Shown: one piece after another, positions 16,385 through 24,400 of the stretch
Layout: each line of letters opens with the position of its first letter
Position numbering within the stretch: position 1 is the stretch's first letter
Source: Selenomonadaceae bacterium
GTDB lineage: Bacteria > Bacillota > Negativicutes > Selenomonadales > Selenomonadaceae
DNA: 64,000 bases
Reading direction: 5' to 3'
NCBI GenBank assembly: GCA_017515635.1
Contig: JAFWFO010000035.1
Coordinates: 1-64,000, forward strand
Position numbers and translations under genes: made by a program
The notes under the pieces: generated by a model
What the model saw: the letters and a program-made list of their open reading frames with translations, nothing else
Told to the model about the DNA's origin: nothing
Databases searched by the model: none

Positions 16385-16406
16385 GATTCGTCAGCTCCTT
16401 CGCTCG

Positions 16407-17495
16407 TCAAAGTTTGTTTTCCGGCAAATCCAAATTGCGACGATCCAAATAATCCAGCAAGCGCAAATCTTTTTCGGGATTGGGATTCACATCGTAATAA
16501 TCCGCGTCATTGCCGGGCGTGTATTCGTCGGCAAGTTTCTCGAAATGTTTTTTGTTCACGTCGAAGCCCAAATTTTTCGACATGACTTTTCCGAGCCGTT
16601 CGGCGTTGGGGATGAGATAACTTATTTCGTCAATGTACTGCAACCAACCGGGCACGACGCCGGTTTTAATGTTGCCCGCTGCCTCCGCGCTTTTGAGTGA
16701 GCCGGCCGCCGCAAGCATTTCCGTCGACGACAAATCTGTTTCGACAGCCTTAACCGCCACGCTCAACAATTCGGGAATTTTAATCAGCATACTCGGTTCG
16801 CTCAATCTGTCCGCGCAAGCCTTCATGAAAGCCTGTTGACGACGAACACGCCCAACGTCGCCTTCCTCGTCACGGAAACGCACGAATTCAATCGCGGTTT
16901 GCCCGTCAAGATGATGAATTCCCTGCTTCAAGTCGATATAAAGTCCGCCGTTGTCGTCCCAAGGGTCTTCGTAATGCATGTCGCGTTCGACGTAAATATC
17001 AACGCCGCCCATTGCGTCAATGACTTCAGCAAAGCGCGCCTTGTTAATCATGACGTAATGATCGATTTCGATGCCCAAAAAATCTTCGACAGTCTCGCGG
17101 GAAAGTTTCGCCCCGCCGTGAGCATAAGCCGCGTTGACTTTCTGGTAGCCGTGTTTTTCGATGTAAACTAAAGTATCACGCGGAATTGTCAAAAGCGACG
17201 CCGAATCTTTCGACAGTTGCACGACCATCAACGTATCTGAGCGACCAACGTCGTCTTTGCGTTCGTCCACGCCCATAAGCATTATCGTCGTTGGTTTTTG
17301 AAGTGTCGGCAAAATTGTTTCGGGCGCGACTTTCGACGTGAAATCTTCCTTGATTCGCGTGAAGTCCGAATTAAAACCCAAGTGCGCCAGCGAGCCGACG
17401 ACTATCAGCGTGCAAATAATTAATGACCAAAATAATTTCCGATTACGCATTTTTCGTCCCAGTTTGCGCCGACGTTCTTCTAAACGTTCGCGCAT
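16407..17495 (-). CDS. LytR-CpsA-Psr (LCP) family protein, second paralogue
   Basis: A 362-residue LCP protein expected to attach polymers to peptidoglycan. The basic N-terminus (ERRRKLGRKMRNRK) precedes one membrane segment (FWSLIICTLIVVGSLAHLGF) and the LCP domain: IMLMGVDERKDDVGRSD, TIPRDTLV, GYQKVNAAYAHGG, FVRFRDEEGDVGRVRRQQ. It is close to the LCP protein at 3619 but lacks the repeat tail. AAAGGAGG lies 8-9 bases before the ATG at 17495. It follows the MsrA-like gene by about 30 bases, probably in one operon. Confidence 0.92.
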   Translation of the reverse strand: MRERLEERRRKLGRKMRNRKLFWSLIICTLIVVGSLAHLGFNSDFTRIKEDFTSKVAPETILPTLQKPTTIMLMGVDERKDDVGRSDTLMVVQLSKDSASLLTIPRDTLVYIEKHGYQKVNAAYAHGGAKLSRETVEDFLGIEIDHYVMINKARFAEVIDAMGGVDIYVERDMHYEDPWDDNGGLYIDLKQGIHHLDGQTAIEFVRFRDEEGDVGRVRRQQAFMKACADRLSEPSMLIKIPELLSVAVKAVETDLSSTEMLAAAGSLKSAEAAGNIKTGVVPGWLQYIDEISYLIPNAERLGKVMSKNLGFDVNKKHFEKLADEYTPGNDADYYDVNPNPEKDLRLLDYLDRRNLDLPENKL

Positions 17496-17525
17496 GATGT
17501 TCACCTCCTTTGGCAAATCTTTCAG

Positions 17526-18056
17526 TTAAAATCTAAGTGAAGTTTTCAGCTTTGTCAAGTCAATATCCGTAGAAAGTTCGGGATGTTTTTGCAAAATATT
17601 TTGTTCGTCTTCGGGCGCGGCAACAAAGCTCGTCAATCGCCCGACGCGCACGAAACATTTTCGGACAGCTTTATCGATATTCGGGTCGTTAATCGTCAGA
17701 CAAGCTTTTGTAACGACGGGTTCCCTGCCGCGATTGGCGATAAAATTCAGGTGCAATTCAACTTGCGGCTCGTCCTCGCCCGTCGCGTAGTAAACGCCCA
17801 AATTGTTTTCGACGTAGGGATTGAGCGCGTTGAAAAGCACGTCCATCAAAACGGACAAATCGCGGCGTTTCGGGTTGAATTCAATTTCGACGGCGGAAAT
17901 ATTTTCGACATTGCGCGGCTCCGGCTCCACGTAACTGCGGACATTTTTCGCGGCGACGGTGCCGACCAAAACATTCACGACGCCCGGCACGTCACGGAAA
18001 ATTTCCTGCAGTTCACAAACTTTGCCGCCGCTGAAATAAATTTTTTTAGTGTACAA
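17526..18056 (-). CDS. MsrA-fold protein lacking the catalytic cysteine
   Basis: The order of motifs follows peptide methionine sulfoxide reductase A: YFSGGKVCELQEIFRDVPGV at the place of GGCFWCxE-xF-xxLxGV, then ISAVEIEFNPKRRDLSVLMDVLFNALNP for the HAExVxVxYDP...LLxxFFxxHDP block, and DEQNILQKHPEL for the terminal YHQxYLxKNP. The nucleophilic Cys of GCFW is replaced by Lys, and the GHAE His/Glu and HDP are also changed, so reductase activity is unlikely. The role is unknown; a binding or sensor function is possible. TTG start at 18056, 7 bases after GGGGAGG, rather than the TTG at 18062. Confidence 0.7.
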   Translation of the reverse strand: MYTKKIYFSGGKVCELQEIFRDVPGVVNVLVGTVAAKNVRSYVEPEPRNVENISAVEIEFNPKRRDLSVLMDVLFNALNPYVENNLGVYYATGEDEPQVELHLNFIANRGREPVVTKACLTINDPNIDKAVRKCFVRVGRLTSFVAAPEDEQNILQKHPELSTDIDLTKLKTSLRF

Positions 18057-18211
18057 GTTCAAACCTCCCCAAAAATTTAATCGCTACCTGTGATTTGTCC
18101 TCGTTGTTGTCTGCGTGTTGTGTGTGTAAAGATTTTGAGTGATGTTGACATGCCATTTTCGACGACCTTACGCTTGCGTGTTTTACCTGCGCCGGCACAA
18201 GCACTCGCCTA

Positions 18212-18244
18212 AAAAATTACCCTCCGCCGAGGAGGGCTTTTTTA
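18212..18244. terminator. Bidirectional terminator
   Basis: CCCTCC-GCCGA-GGAGGG with a T-run on the plus side (CTTTTTT) and a T-run on the minus side (AATTTTTT). It could end the minus-strand small transcript starting near 18320. Confidence 0.75.
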
Positions 18245-18301
18245 TTCCCGAATCATGCCTTTGCAGTTCAACCGATTCGTTATTTTATATATCTCTATCA
18301 T
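18242..18301 (-). CDS. Possible 19-residue peptide downstream of an inverted-repeat promoter
   Basis: A small open frame (ATG at 18301, starts MIEIYKITNR) follows a good minus-strand promoter and an AGGTGA ribosome binding site 5 bases before the ATG, and ends at the bidirectional terminator. The first codons (ATGATAGAGATATAT) match those of the mirror-image small frame at 18600. No family is recognised; it could be a leader peptide or chance. Confidence 0.35.
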   Translation of the reverse strand: MIEIYKITNRLNCKGMIRE

Positions 18302-18362
18302 CGCAGTCACCTGAAAAATTTTTTTGAGTATAACACAGGCAAAAGTCTTTGACAATCGCTGA
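18287..18362 (-). repeat. Inverted repeat, left arm with promoter
   Basis: About 76 bases that match the right arm at 18541-18617 when reverse complemented, with scattered differences. The arm carries promoter, ribosome binding site and the first five codons of a small frame, all reading outward to the left. Confidence 0.85.
18327..18355 (-). promoter_or_regulatory. Predicted promoter in the left inverted-repeat arm
   Basis: On the minus strand TTGTCA, 17 bases, TATACT. The same hexamers and spacing occur in the right arm. Confidence 0.65.
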
Positions 18363-18540
18363 ATTGCAATTAGAAATTGGGAATGCGTAATTCGTAATGA
18401 AATCATTACACATTGCAGTTTTCCGGCTCTCGCAAGTAATGAAGTCGCCGAAACAAAAAACGTGGCGCGTCATATTGAAAAAGCGTTCGATAGGAATATC
18501 GTCGGCCGGGTAATCGGCACTGTCCTCCTCTGCCGCGACT

Positions 18541-18617
18541 CGGCGATTGTCAAAGGTTTTCGCTTATGCTATACTCGAAAAAATTTTTTGGTGATTGCAA
18601 TGATAGCGATATATGAA
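18541..18617 (+). repeat. Inverted repeat, right arm with promoter
   Basis: Mirror copy of 18287-18362. The 178 bases between the arms hold an AATGCGTAATTCGTAATG-type repeat and no clear gene. Overall the 18063-18718 interval has no long coding region. Confidence 0.85.
18547..18575 (+). promoter_or_regulatory. Predicted promoter in the right arm, upstream of the GT9 gene
   Basis: TTGTCA, 17 bases, TATACT, reading toward the glycosyltransferase at 18719 with a leader of about 135 bases. Confidence 0.65.
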
Positions 18618-18650
18618 AACATGCGCAACACCATTAGCAAGCTTCAGTAA
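18600..18650 (+). CDS. Possible 16-residue leader peptide
   Basis: ATG at 18600 begins MIAIYENMRN and ends TAA at 18650, with GGTGA upstream. It mirrors the small frame at 18242-18301. It would be translated ahead of the GT9 gene. Confidence 0.3.
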   Translation: MIAIYENMRNTISKLQ

Positions 18651-18718
18651 ACATCTGCAGACAGTTAAGAGGACAAATTCTTTGAATAACATTTTGAACG
18701 GCTTTCTGAGGGTTTGAA

Positions 18719-19852
18719 ATGAAAATTCTTGTGATTAATCTTATGCATTTGGGCGATTTGATGTTGGTCACGCCGACTTTAACGACGTTGAGAAAAAATT
18801 TTCCGACGGCGCATTTGGCGTTGCTTGCCGACAAAAAACTTGCCGACCTCGTCGAGCTGAACAAAAATCTTGACGAATGCATTTTGATTGACAAAACGAT
18901 TTCCGACCTGCTCAAAACAATCCCGAAACTCCGCGCAGAAAATTTCGACCTGGTAATTAATCTTCACCGCAACGAGCGGGCGAGCGCGTTGGCGGCGTTC
19001 AGCGGCGCGAAAAAAATCGTCGGCTACTCAAAACCGCTGTTTTCGTGGCTGTTCACGAAGACCATGCCGAATCCTTCGATAGCGCGTCATATCAAGCACG
19101 GATTCAAAACGGAATATATCCCCGGCTCTCAGCATCAAGTTCATTCGCATTTCGACGTTTTGCAACAGGCTTGCGGCGTGGAAAAAATTTTCGACAACGG
19201 ACTTGAAATGTGGATTTCCGACGAAGCGTCACGTGAGGCAGAAAAAATTTTCCGCGAGAATTTCGGCGACACGAAAGTTGTTGCGTTCAATATCGGCGCG
19301 AGTTGGCTGACGAAACGTTGGCTTGATTCGTATTTCGCCGAATGCGCGGATATTTTGCTTGAACGCGGCTACGGCGTGGCATTTTTGGGCGGCACGATGG
19401 ACGAGGAAATTGTTTCGTCCTGCGTCGCGAAAATGAATCACCGCGACAGCGACCGATTAAAAATTTTCACGGGCAAATTTTCGTTGGCATTGGTTGCAGG
19501 TTTTCTGGACAACTGCGTTTTATTTTTGACGACGGATTCCGGCCCTATGCATATCGGCGTTTCGCGAAACATTCCGATTGTGACGATGTTCGGCGCGTCG
19601 CCCGTGCCGGGATTTTATCCCTACGACGCGAAAGATATTTTAATTAAGGCGCCCGAACCGTGTCACCCGTGCGGCAAACATTCCTGCCCGAGAGTCGGCG
19701 AAGAAAATCTGGCGTGCATGAAAAAAATTCCCGTCGCTGTCGTCATGAAATATGTTTTCGAGCTTTTGGAAACTTACGGTCAGCCCGCCAAAGAAATTCC
19801 GCGTGTGCACGGAGCTTACAAGTGCCGAGTTATCGACATTACGAAAAATTGA
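18719..19852 (+). CDS. Glycosyltransferase family 9 (LPS heptosyltransferase-like)
   Basis: A 377-residue cytoplasmic GT9 enzyme, resembling ADP-heptose:LPS heptosyltransferases of the WaaF group. The N-terminus LVINLMHLGDLMLVTPTL is the acceptor-side GT9 motif, FDLVINLHRNERAS the following loop, and FLTTDSGPMHIGVSRN with VTMFGASPV the donor-binding region. A C-terminal cysteine cluster (CHPCGKHSC...CM) resembles that seen in some GT9 proteins. It implies outer-membrane lipopolysaccharide synthesis. Expression is probably from the inverted-repeat promoter. Its last 16 codons are duplicated downstream. Confidence 0.88.
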   Translation: MKILVINLMHLGDLMLVTPTLTTLRKNFPTAHLALLADKKLADLVELNKNLDECILIDKTISDLLKTIPKLRAENFDLVINLHRNERASALAAFSGAKKIVGYSKPLFSWLFTKTMPNPSIARHIKHGFKTEYIPGSQHQVHSHFDVLQQACGVEKIFDNGLEMWISDEASREAEKIFRENFGDTKVVAFNIGASWLTKRWLDSYFAECADILLERGYGVAFLGGTMDEEIVSSCVAKMNHRDSDRLKIFTGKFSLALVAGFLDNCVLFLTTDSGPMHIGVSRNIPIVTMFGASPVPGFYPYDAKDILIKAPEPCHPCGKHSCPRVGEENLACMKKIPVAVVMKYVFELLETYGQPAKEIPRVHGAYKCRVIDITKN

Positions 19853-19915
19853 TTGTGCGCGGACAATTTCGGCAATGAGATTATTACCAAACTGTTCCCC
19901 CGCTTTTAAAGCGGG
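19853..19915 (+). repeat. Palindrome-bearing spacer between duplicated gene ends (locus 2)
   Basis: Ends AACTGTTCCCC then CGCTTTTAAAGCG and GG, identical over about 25 bases to the spacer at 2087-2113 and in the same orientation relative to the upstream gene. Confidence 0.75.
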
Positions 19916-19969
19916 CGCGTGCACGGAGCTTACAAATGTCGAGTCATTGACATTACGAAAACTTCATAA
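19916..19969 (+). pseudogene. Duplicated 3' end of the GT9 gene
   Basis: Encodes RVHGAYKCRVIDITKTS and stop; the intact gene ends RVHGAYKCRVIDITKN. The first 15 codons differ only at third positions (for example AAG/AAA, TGC/TGT, GTT/GTC, ATC/ATT), so the fragment diverged while it was still coding. A terminator follows directly, which suggests this copy is the original gene end. Confidence 0.85.
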
Positions 19970-19977
19970 AAAAGAAA

Positions 19978-20008
19978 CCCCGTCGTATTTCGACGGGGAA
20001 ATTTTTTT
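19978..20008. terminator. Terminator between GT9 region and the convergent small gene
   Basis: CCCCGTCG-TATTT-CGACGGGG followed by AAATTTTTTT; A-rich on the other side, so it may serve both convergent genes. Confidence 0.85.
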
Positions 20009-20021
20009 CGGCTAATTTTCT

Positions 20022-20270
20022 TCACGCGGCATTGTCCTCTTTCAGCACATAGCGCATGTACATCGGAATTTTTTCGATCGTCTTGTCCAGACGGGGATTT
20101 TTGCGCCACAGATTGTATTTGTGCAACTCAGCTTCGGAACGCCCGCCCTTGAAGAATTGATACACGCCTTTAGAAAAATCTTGCGTGAACAGATAGTAAC
20201 GTTTGCCGTTCGAGATAAGATAAAAATGCAGTTTCTCGTTCAGCTTGTTGACCGTAATTTTGTTTTTCAT
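20022..20270 (-). CDS. Hypothetical 82-residue protein
   Basis: Not recognised. The protein is basic and rich in Lys, Tyr and Phe: KLHFYLISNGKRYYLFTQDFSKGVYQFF, followed by a Lys/Arg-rich segment and PMYMRYVLKED. There is no signal peptide or membrane helix. The pattern resembles small host-nuclease or DNA-binding-like proteins, but no family can be named. An AGGAG lies 9-10 bases before the ATG at 20270. It is a single-gene unit between the GT9 terminator and ubiA. Confidence 0.65.
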   Translation of the reverse strand: MKNKITVNKLNEKLHFYLISNGKRYYLFTQDFSKGVYQFFKGGRSEAELHKYNLWRKNPRLDKTIEKIPMYMRYVLKEDNAA

Positions 20271-20392
20271 GATGCCGTCACTCCTATGAAATAAGCCTGA
20301 AAGTTTTTACTTGCTTCGTTATTTTAATCGATAATTTTCCGCTTGTCCATAAGCAAAAAATAAATCTTAACCAAAATTTAATGGCGTCCCAA

Positions 20393-20416
20393 CAAAAAAA
20401 CCGCCCGCAGGCGGCT
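20393..20416 (-). terminator. Terminator after ubiA
   Basis: On the minus strand CCGCCTGCGGGCGG followed by seven Ts. Confidence 0.75.
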
Positions 20417-20431
20417 GAAAATATTTTGAAA

Positions 20432-21277
20432 TCAATCGTAGCTGAGCCACGTGAAAATAAAAATTGCGACGGAAACAATGCCGTTGCGCATGAAATAAGC
20501 CTGAGTTACTTCACGATAATCGCCCGCCCGAACAATCGAATGCTGATAGATTAACGCAAGTGCGGCGATAAAAACTCCGACGAAGTAAAGCGCGTTTAAG
20601 TCAAGCAGGACGCCGACCGTCACGAAACAGGCGATTGAAATCACGTGCAAAATTTTCGCGATTAACAACGCGCCCGCTTGCCCGTAACGGGTTGCCAGCG
20701 AGTGAAGTTTTTGCGACTTGTCGAAGTGTTCATCTTGCGCGCCGTAAACCGCGTCGAAAGCTCCAATCCACAGCGCGACGGCAACGCACAAAATTATCAT
20801 CGGCGGGGAAATTTTTTCCGTGACGGCGACCCACGCGCCCGCAGGTGCCATTGCAATCGCCACGCCCAAAAACAAATGACACCACGGAGTAAATCTTTTC
20901 GTGAACGGGTAGATTATGAACGGTATCGCCGCGACGGGCAAAAGTTTCAAACAGATCGGCGGAAGTTGCGCGACCGTCACGACCAAAACAATCAGGCAAA
21001 TCAGCACGAACAGCAGAGCTTCGGATTTTGAAATTTCGCCGCGAACCATTGCCCGATACGACATGCGCGGTTGAAGTCTGTCGTATTTTAAATCGGCGAG
21101 GTTGTCGATAACGATAGCCGCCCAGCGTGCCGCAGTGACGGCGAGCGCGATTAACAAAACTGTTTTCAGCGGCGGGTGACCGTCGGCGGCCATGACTGCG
21201 CTTGCAAACGCGAACGGCAAACTAAAAATCGTGTGCGGCAAGGCGACGTTGTTGGCATGAGCTTTGAATTTCGACAA
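20432..21277 (-). CDS. UbiA family prenyltransferase
   Basis: A 281-residue membrane enzyme with about eight hydrophobic segments. The two aspartate-rich motifs of the family are present: DNLADLKYDR and AVYGAQDEHFD. It attaches a polyprenyl chain to an aromatic acid. In Negativicutes the likely pathway is menaquinone synthesis through 4-hydroxybenzoate or futalosine-type intermediates (MqnP/UbiA role), which is inference. TTG start at 21277 lies 7 bases after GGGAGG; the TTG at 21292 lies inside that site. It is transcribed toward the 82-residue gene. Confidence 0.88.
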   Translation of the reverse strand: MSKFKAHANNVALPHTIFSLPFAFASAVMAADGHPPLKTVLLIALAVTAARWAAIVIDNLADLKYDRLQPRMSYRAMVRGEISKSEALLFVLICLIVLVVTVAQLPPICLKLLPVAAIPFIIYPFTKRFTPWCHLFLGVAIAMAPAGAWVAVTEKISPPMIILCVAVALWIGAFDAVYGAQDEHFDKSQKLHSLATRYGQAGALLIAKILHVISIACFVTVGVLLDLNALYFVGVFIAALALIYQHSIVRAGDYREVTQAYFMRNGIVSVAIFIFTWLSYD

Positions 21278-21296
21278 AGTTTTTCCTCCCAAAATC

Positions 21297-21329
21297 TAAA
21301 AAAAATGAGCCCCTCACGCGAAGAGGCTC
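21297..21329 (-). terminator. Terminator after the RTX-type giant gene
   Basis: On the minus strand GAGCC-TCTTCGCGTGAGG-GGCTC followed by ATTTTTTTT. It separates the giant gene from ubiA. Confidence 0.75.
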
Positions 21330-21416
21330 TGACTTGTGTAGGTTTTCGTTGGTTGTAAACATGCGCCGCGGGTTCAGTTCGGCACACGTTTACGGGAGTA
21401 AATCCGCAGGACGAGG

Positions 21417-21432
21417 GAGCCGCTCAAAATTT
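21417..21432 (+). repeat. 16-bp direct repeat flanking the giant gene, copy 1
   Basis: GAGCCGCTCAAAATTT, identical to 25948-25963 on the other side of the giant gene. Confidence 0.5.
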
Positions 21433-21483
21433 GGGGAGAATCTTAAGCGGAATTCTCATCCCGAAAAAGGTTCGTGTTACTGA

Positions 21484-24400
21484 TTAAGCTTCCTTAGTCC
21501 ACTTGTTGTCGGACTCGCTGTCTTTGTTGGTAACATAGATTTCGGTACCGCTGTTGATAGCGAAGCGGACATCGTCCAAGCCGTCGACAGTCAAGCTGCC
21601 GCCGTTTTTGAAGTTGACCACAACGGAGTTGTCGGTGACTTCGGTGCTCGCAATGTCGTCGAGGGTGGTATCGCCGAGCCAGACAATATCGTTGTCGAGA
21701 TCGTAGTTGTAAACGGTGTCGTTACCGCCGGTGACAGTATCGTCGACGCCTTGCAGGTAAGCACCCGCATTGCGGACATAGAAGAACACGTCGTTGCCTT
21801 CCTCGGAGCCGATAAGGACGTTGTCGCCCGCGCCGCCCCACAGGGAGTTGTTGGTGCCTGCGCCGCCGCCGTAAAGCGTGTTGTTGTTGCCGTTACCTGC
21901 AATGGCGACGTTGGTGTTGGTTTCCGCACTCGCGTTGACGACTGCAATGCCGCGATAGTATTGTTCGTCAGCGTTGGTGTCGTAAGTGCCGTTCGTGCCG
22001 TCGAGCCAAATGTTGGCGTTTGCGATTTCGTTGCCGACGTTGAGGGTATCCTGCGCATTTTCTGCGGAGCTGCCGACGTAGTAGTCAACTTTATCGCTGT
22101 AGGTGAATTCGTTCGAGCCGTTGGAGTAACCAATCTTGGCAAGTTTGGTGTCGAATTCGCCGAGTTTGATTTGATAGACGTTGTTGACGTTAATGCCTTC
22201 GTTTTCGTAAATCGAAATGCGGTTGTCGCCTTCGGTAAAGAAGTCAATGCGTGCTCCGCCGTTTTCGCCCGTGCCGGTGGTGATACCGTTGTATTTTTCG
22301 ACAACGAGGGTATCTGCATACTGCTTGTCAGGATCTTGTTCAACGCCGAGGTAATGACCGAAGCCGCGGATGGTGTCGAGGCCGTCATTTGCGCCAAAGT
22401 AGAACATGTGACCTGCAGTAAGGGAGCTGTCGCCGCTCGAAACGATAACGTCGTTGCCCGCGCCGAGGGAGACTTTCTTGTTTGCGCCCGCATCTGCGTC
22501 GCCGCTGACAACAATAGTTTCGCGTTCGCTTGTGCCGAAGACAGAAGCTTTGCTGTTGTTGGCGAGCACCAAATGGGTAATGTCTTGATAATTGGTGGGA
22601 TCGTTGTAGCGGCTGAGGTTGATTACGCCGAGATCTTGAGTAACGCCGGAGCCAAAGATGAGGTTGCCTTCACGTTCTGCAATGTAGTTGTCGGCAATAT
22701 CCTCGTTCGAGGCAACGAGACCATAGCTGGTGTAGCCTTTGTTGCCGTCGTTGGTACGAATCGCCATCCACTTGGTGTCGTTGATGAGAATGTTATATTG
22801 ACCGTGGTTGTTGTCGTCGTGTGTGGTGTCGTCGATGAGAATTTCGCCGTTGGAGTCGGTAACTTTGAGGCGGTCGTTTTCAAACTCGGCTTGATAACCT
22901 TCGCCCGCGATAAGTTCGGTTGCGCCCGCGTTTTTGTCGAAGCCGAACGTCCAGCCCGAAATGGTGTCTCTGCCCGCGCTGAGCTGAACCGTCACGCCTG
23001 CGCCGCCGGTGGAAGGACCGCCGATGCTGATTGCGTCGTTGCCTTCGCCCGCGTTGACGGTATCGTTGAGACCGACATAAATCGTATCGCTACCGGCCGT
23101 GCCGATGACGTTGTCGCCCGAAATACCGTTGCGATCATAATCGGCAACGATGAGAGCCGCGCCGTCAAGAGTGGAGGCGTCAAGCGCACCGCCGTTGATG
23201 CCCGCGACAGCCACATTACGGTAACCGACGACATCCGCGTTGGTGTCCATGACTGCAACTTTCATGTTGAGCGAAGCATTCTGGTTTGTGCCGATGGTGA
23301 ATTCCTTGTTGCTGGAACCAAAGCCGATTTCGTTGCCCGCGTCGCCGTAATTGAGGATGCCTTTGTCGATGTCGGCAACGGAGTTGACACGTGTAGCGAT
23401 AAGGAGATCGCCTTGGGAAGCGTCATAGTCGCTGACGGTGTAGTTTGCGCTGTCATAGAAATAGTCTGCACCTGCGCCGCCGGTGACGATGTCATTTCTG
23501 CCTGCCCAGATGGTGTCGTTGCCGCTGTTGCCGGTGATGGTTGCGCGAACGCCGTCGTGACGAATTTGCGAACCTGCCGTGCCTGCAAAGATTTTGTTTT
23601 GTCCCGTGGCAAGTGCGCCGATATAAGCCGTACTCTTGGCAGCATTGCTCAGGTAAACTTCGTGCGAAGCAGAGACGCTTCCGAGCGTACCAATCGCAAC
23701 ATTGGGAGCACCGCTCGCAGTGCGCAGGTCAATCGTCACGTCGTAAACATTGGAGCTTTCGTCAGCTTGAATGTTAAGCTCAGTTAAGCCGACAGCCGAG
23801 CCAGCAGTCAAAGTGACATGATTTGCTTGTGCAAGAACGTCACTGCCAACAATTTCGACGCCCGTCGAATTGGAAACGGTATCAAATTCGGTGGAATCTT
23901 CGTTGGCGAAGCTTGCGACGGAAACTTGACCCGCCTCGGAAACGTCGAGATTATAGAATTGTTCGTAAGCATCCGCATGGTTTGCGACAACGCTGTCTTC
24001 CGCACTGCCGATGGACGAAACGTCATTCCATTTGTTGTCGTCGTTTACTTTCTTCATGTAGTTTTCTTCGTCAATGGAATCTGCCACGTTGCCCGCGCTG
24101 TCGAGCGTGACATACACCGTTTCGCCTGCACCGACTTTGACTTGGTTTTCTTTGGTATCATCTTTGAAGTGATAGGTCATGCCCGTCGTGCCGCCGGAAA
24201 CCGAAACTTTTTCGGTGTCTGCCATACCCGTAACAACGGTAACACTGTTGCTGTCCGCGCCGACTGAAATAGCAACGCCCATGGTGTCGGCAATGTCTGC
24301 CGCTGTGATTGAAGCGTTGTTGACTTGGAAGACATGTTCGCTGTCGTCGCTGACCGGCAAGTAATTGGCGGTAAAGCCATCGGCATCGCCCGTAACGCTG

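Noticed and set aside
20286-20504. 15-base identity ATGAAATAAGCCTGA at 20286 and 20490 (inside ubiA)
   Set aside because: It looked like another gene-end scar, but a 15-base match is expected by chance in a window this size and no longer alignment or palindrome supports it.
21751-23787. Long 678-residue plus-strand open frame opposite the giant gene, and several others there
   Set aside because: It is the mirror of a Gly/Asp/Ala-rich coding region; it has no ribosome binding site or recognisable domain and the minus-strand frame has clear RTX repeats.
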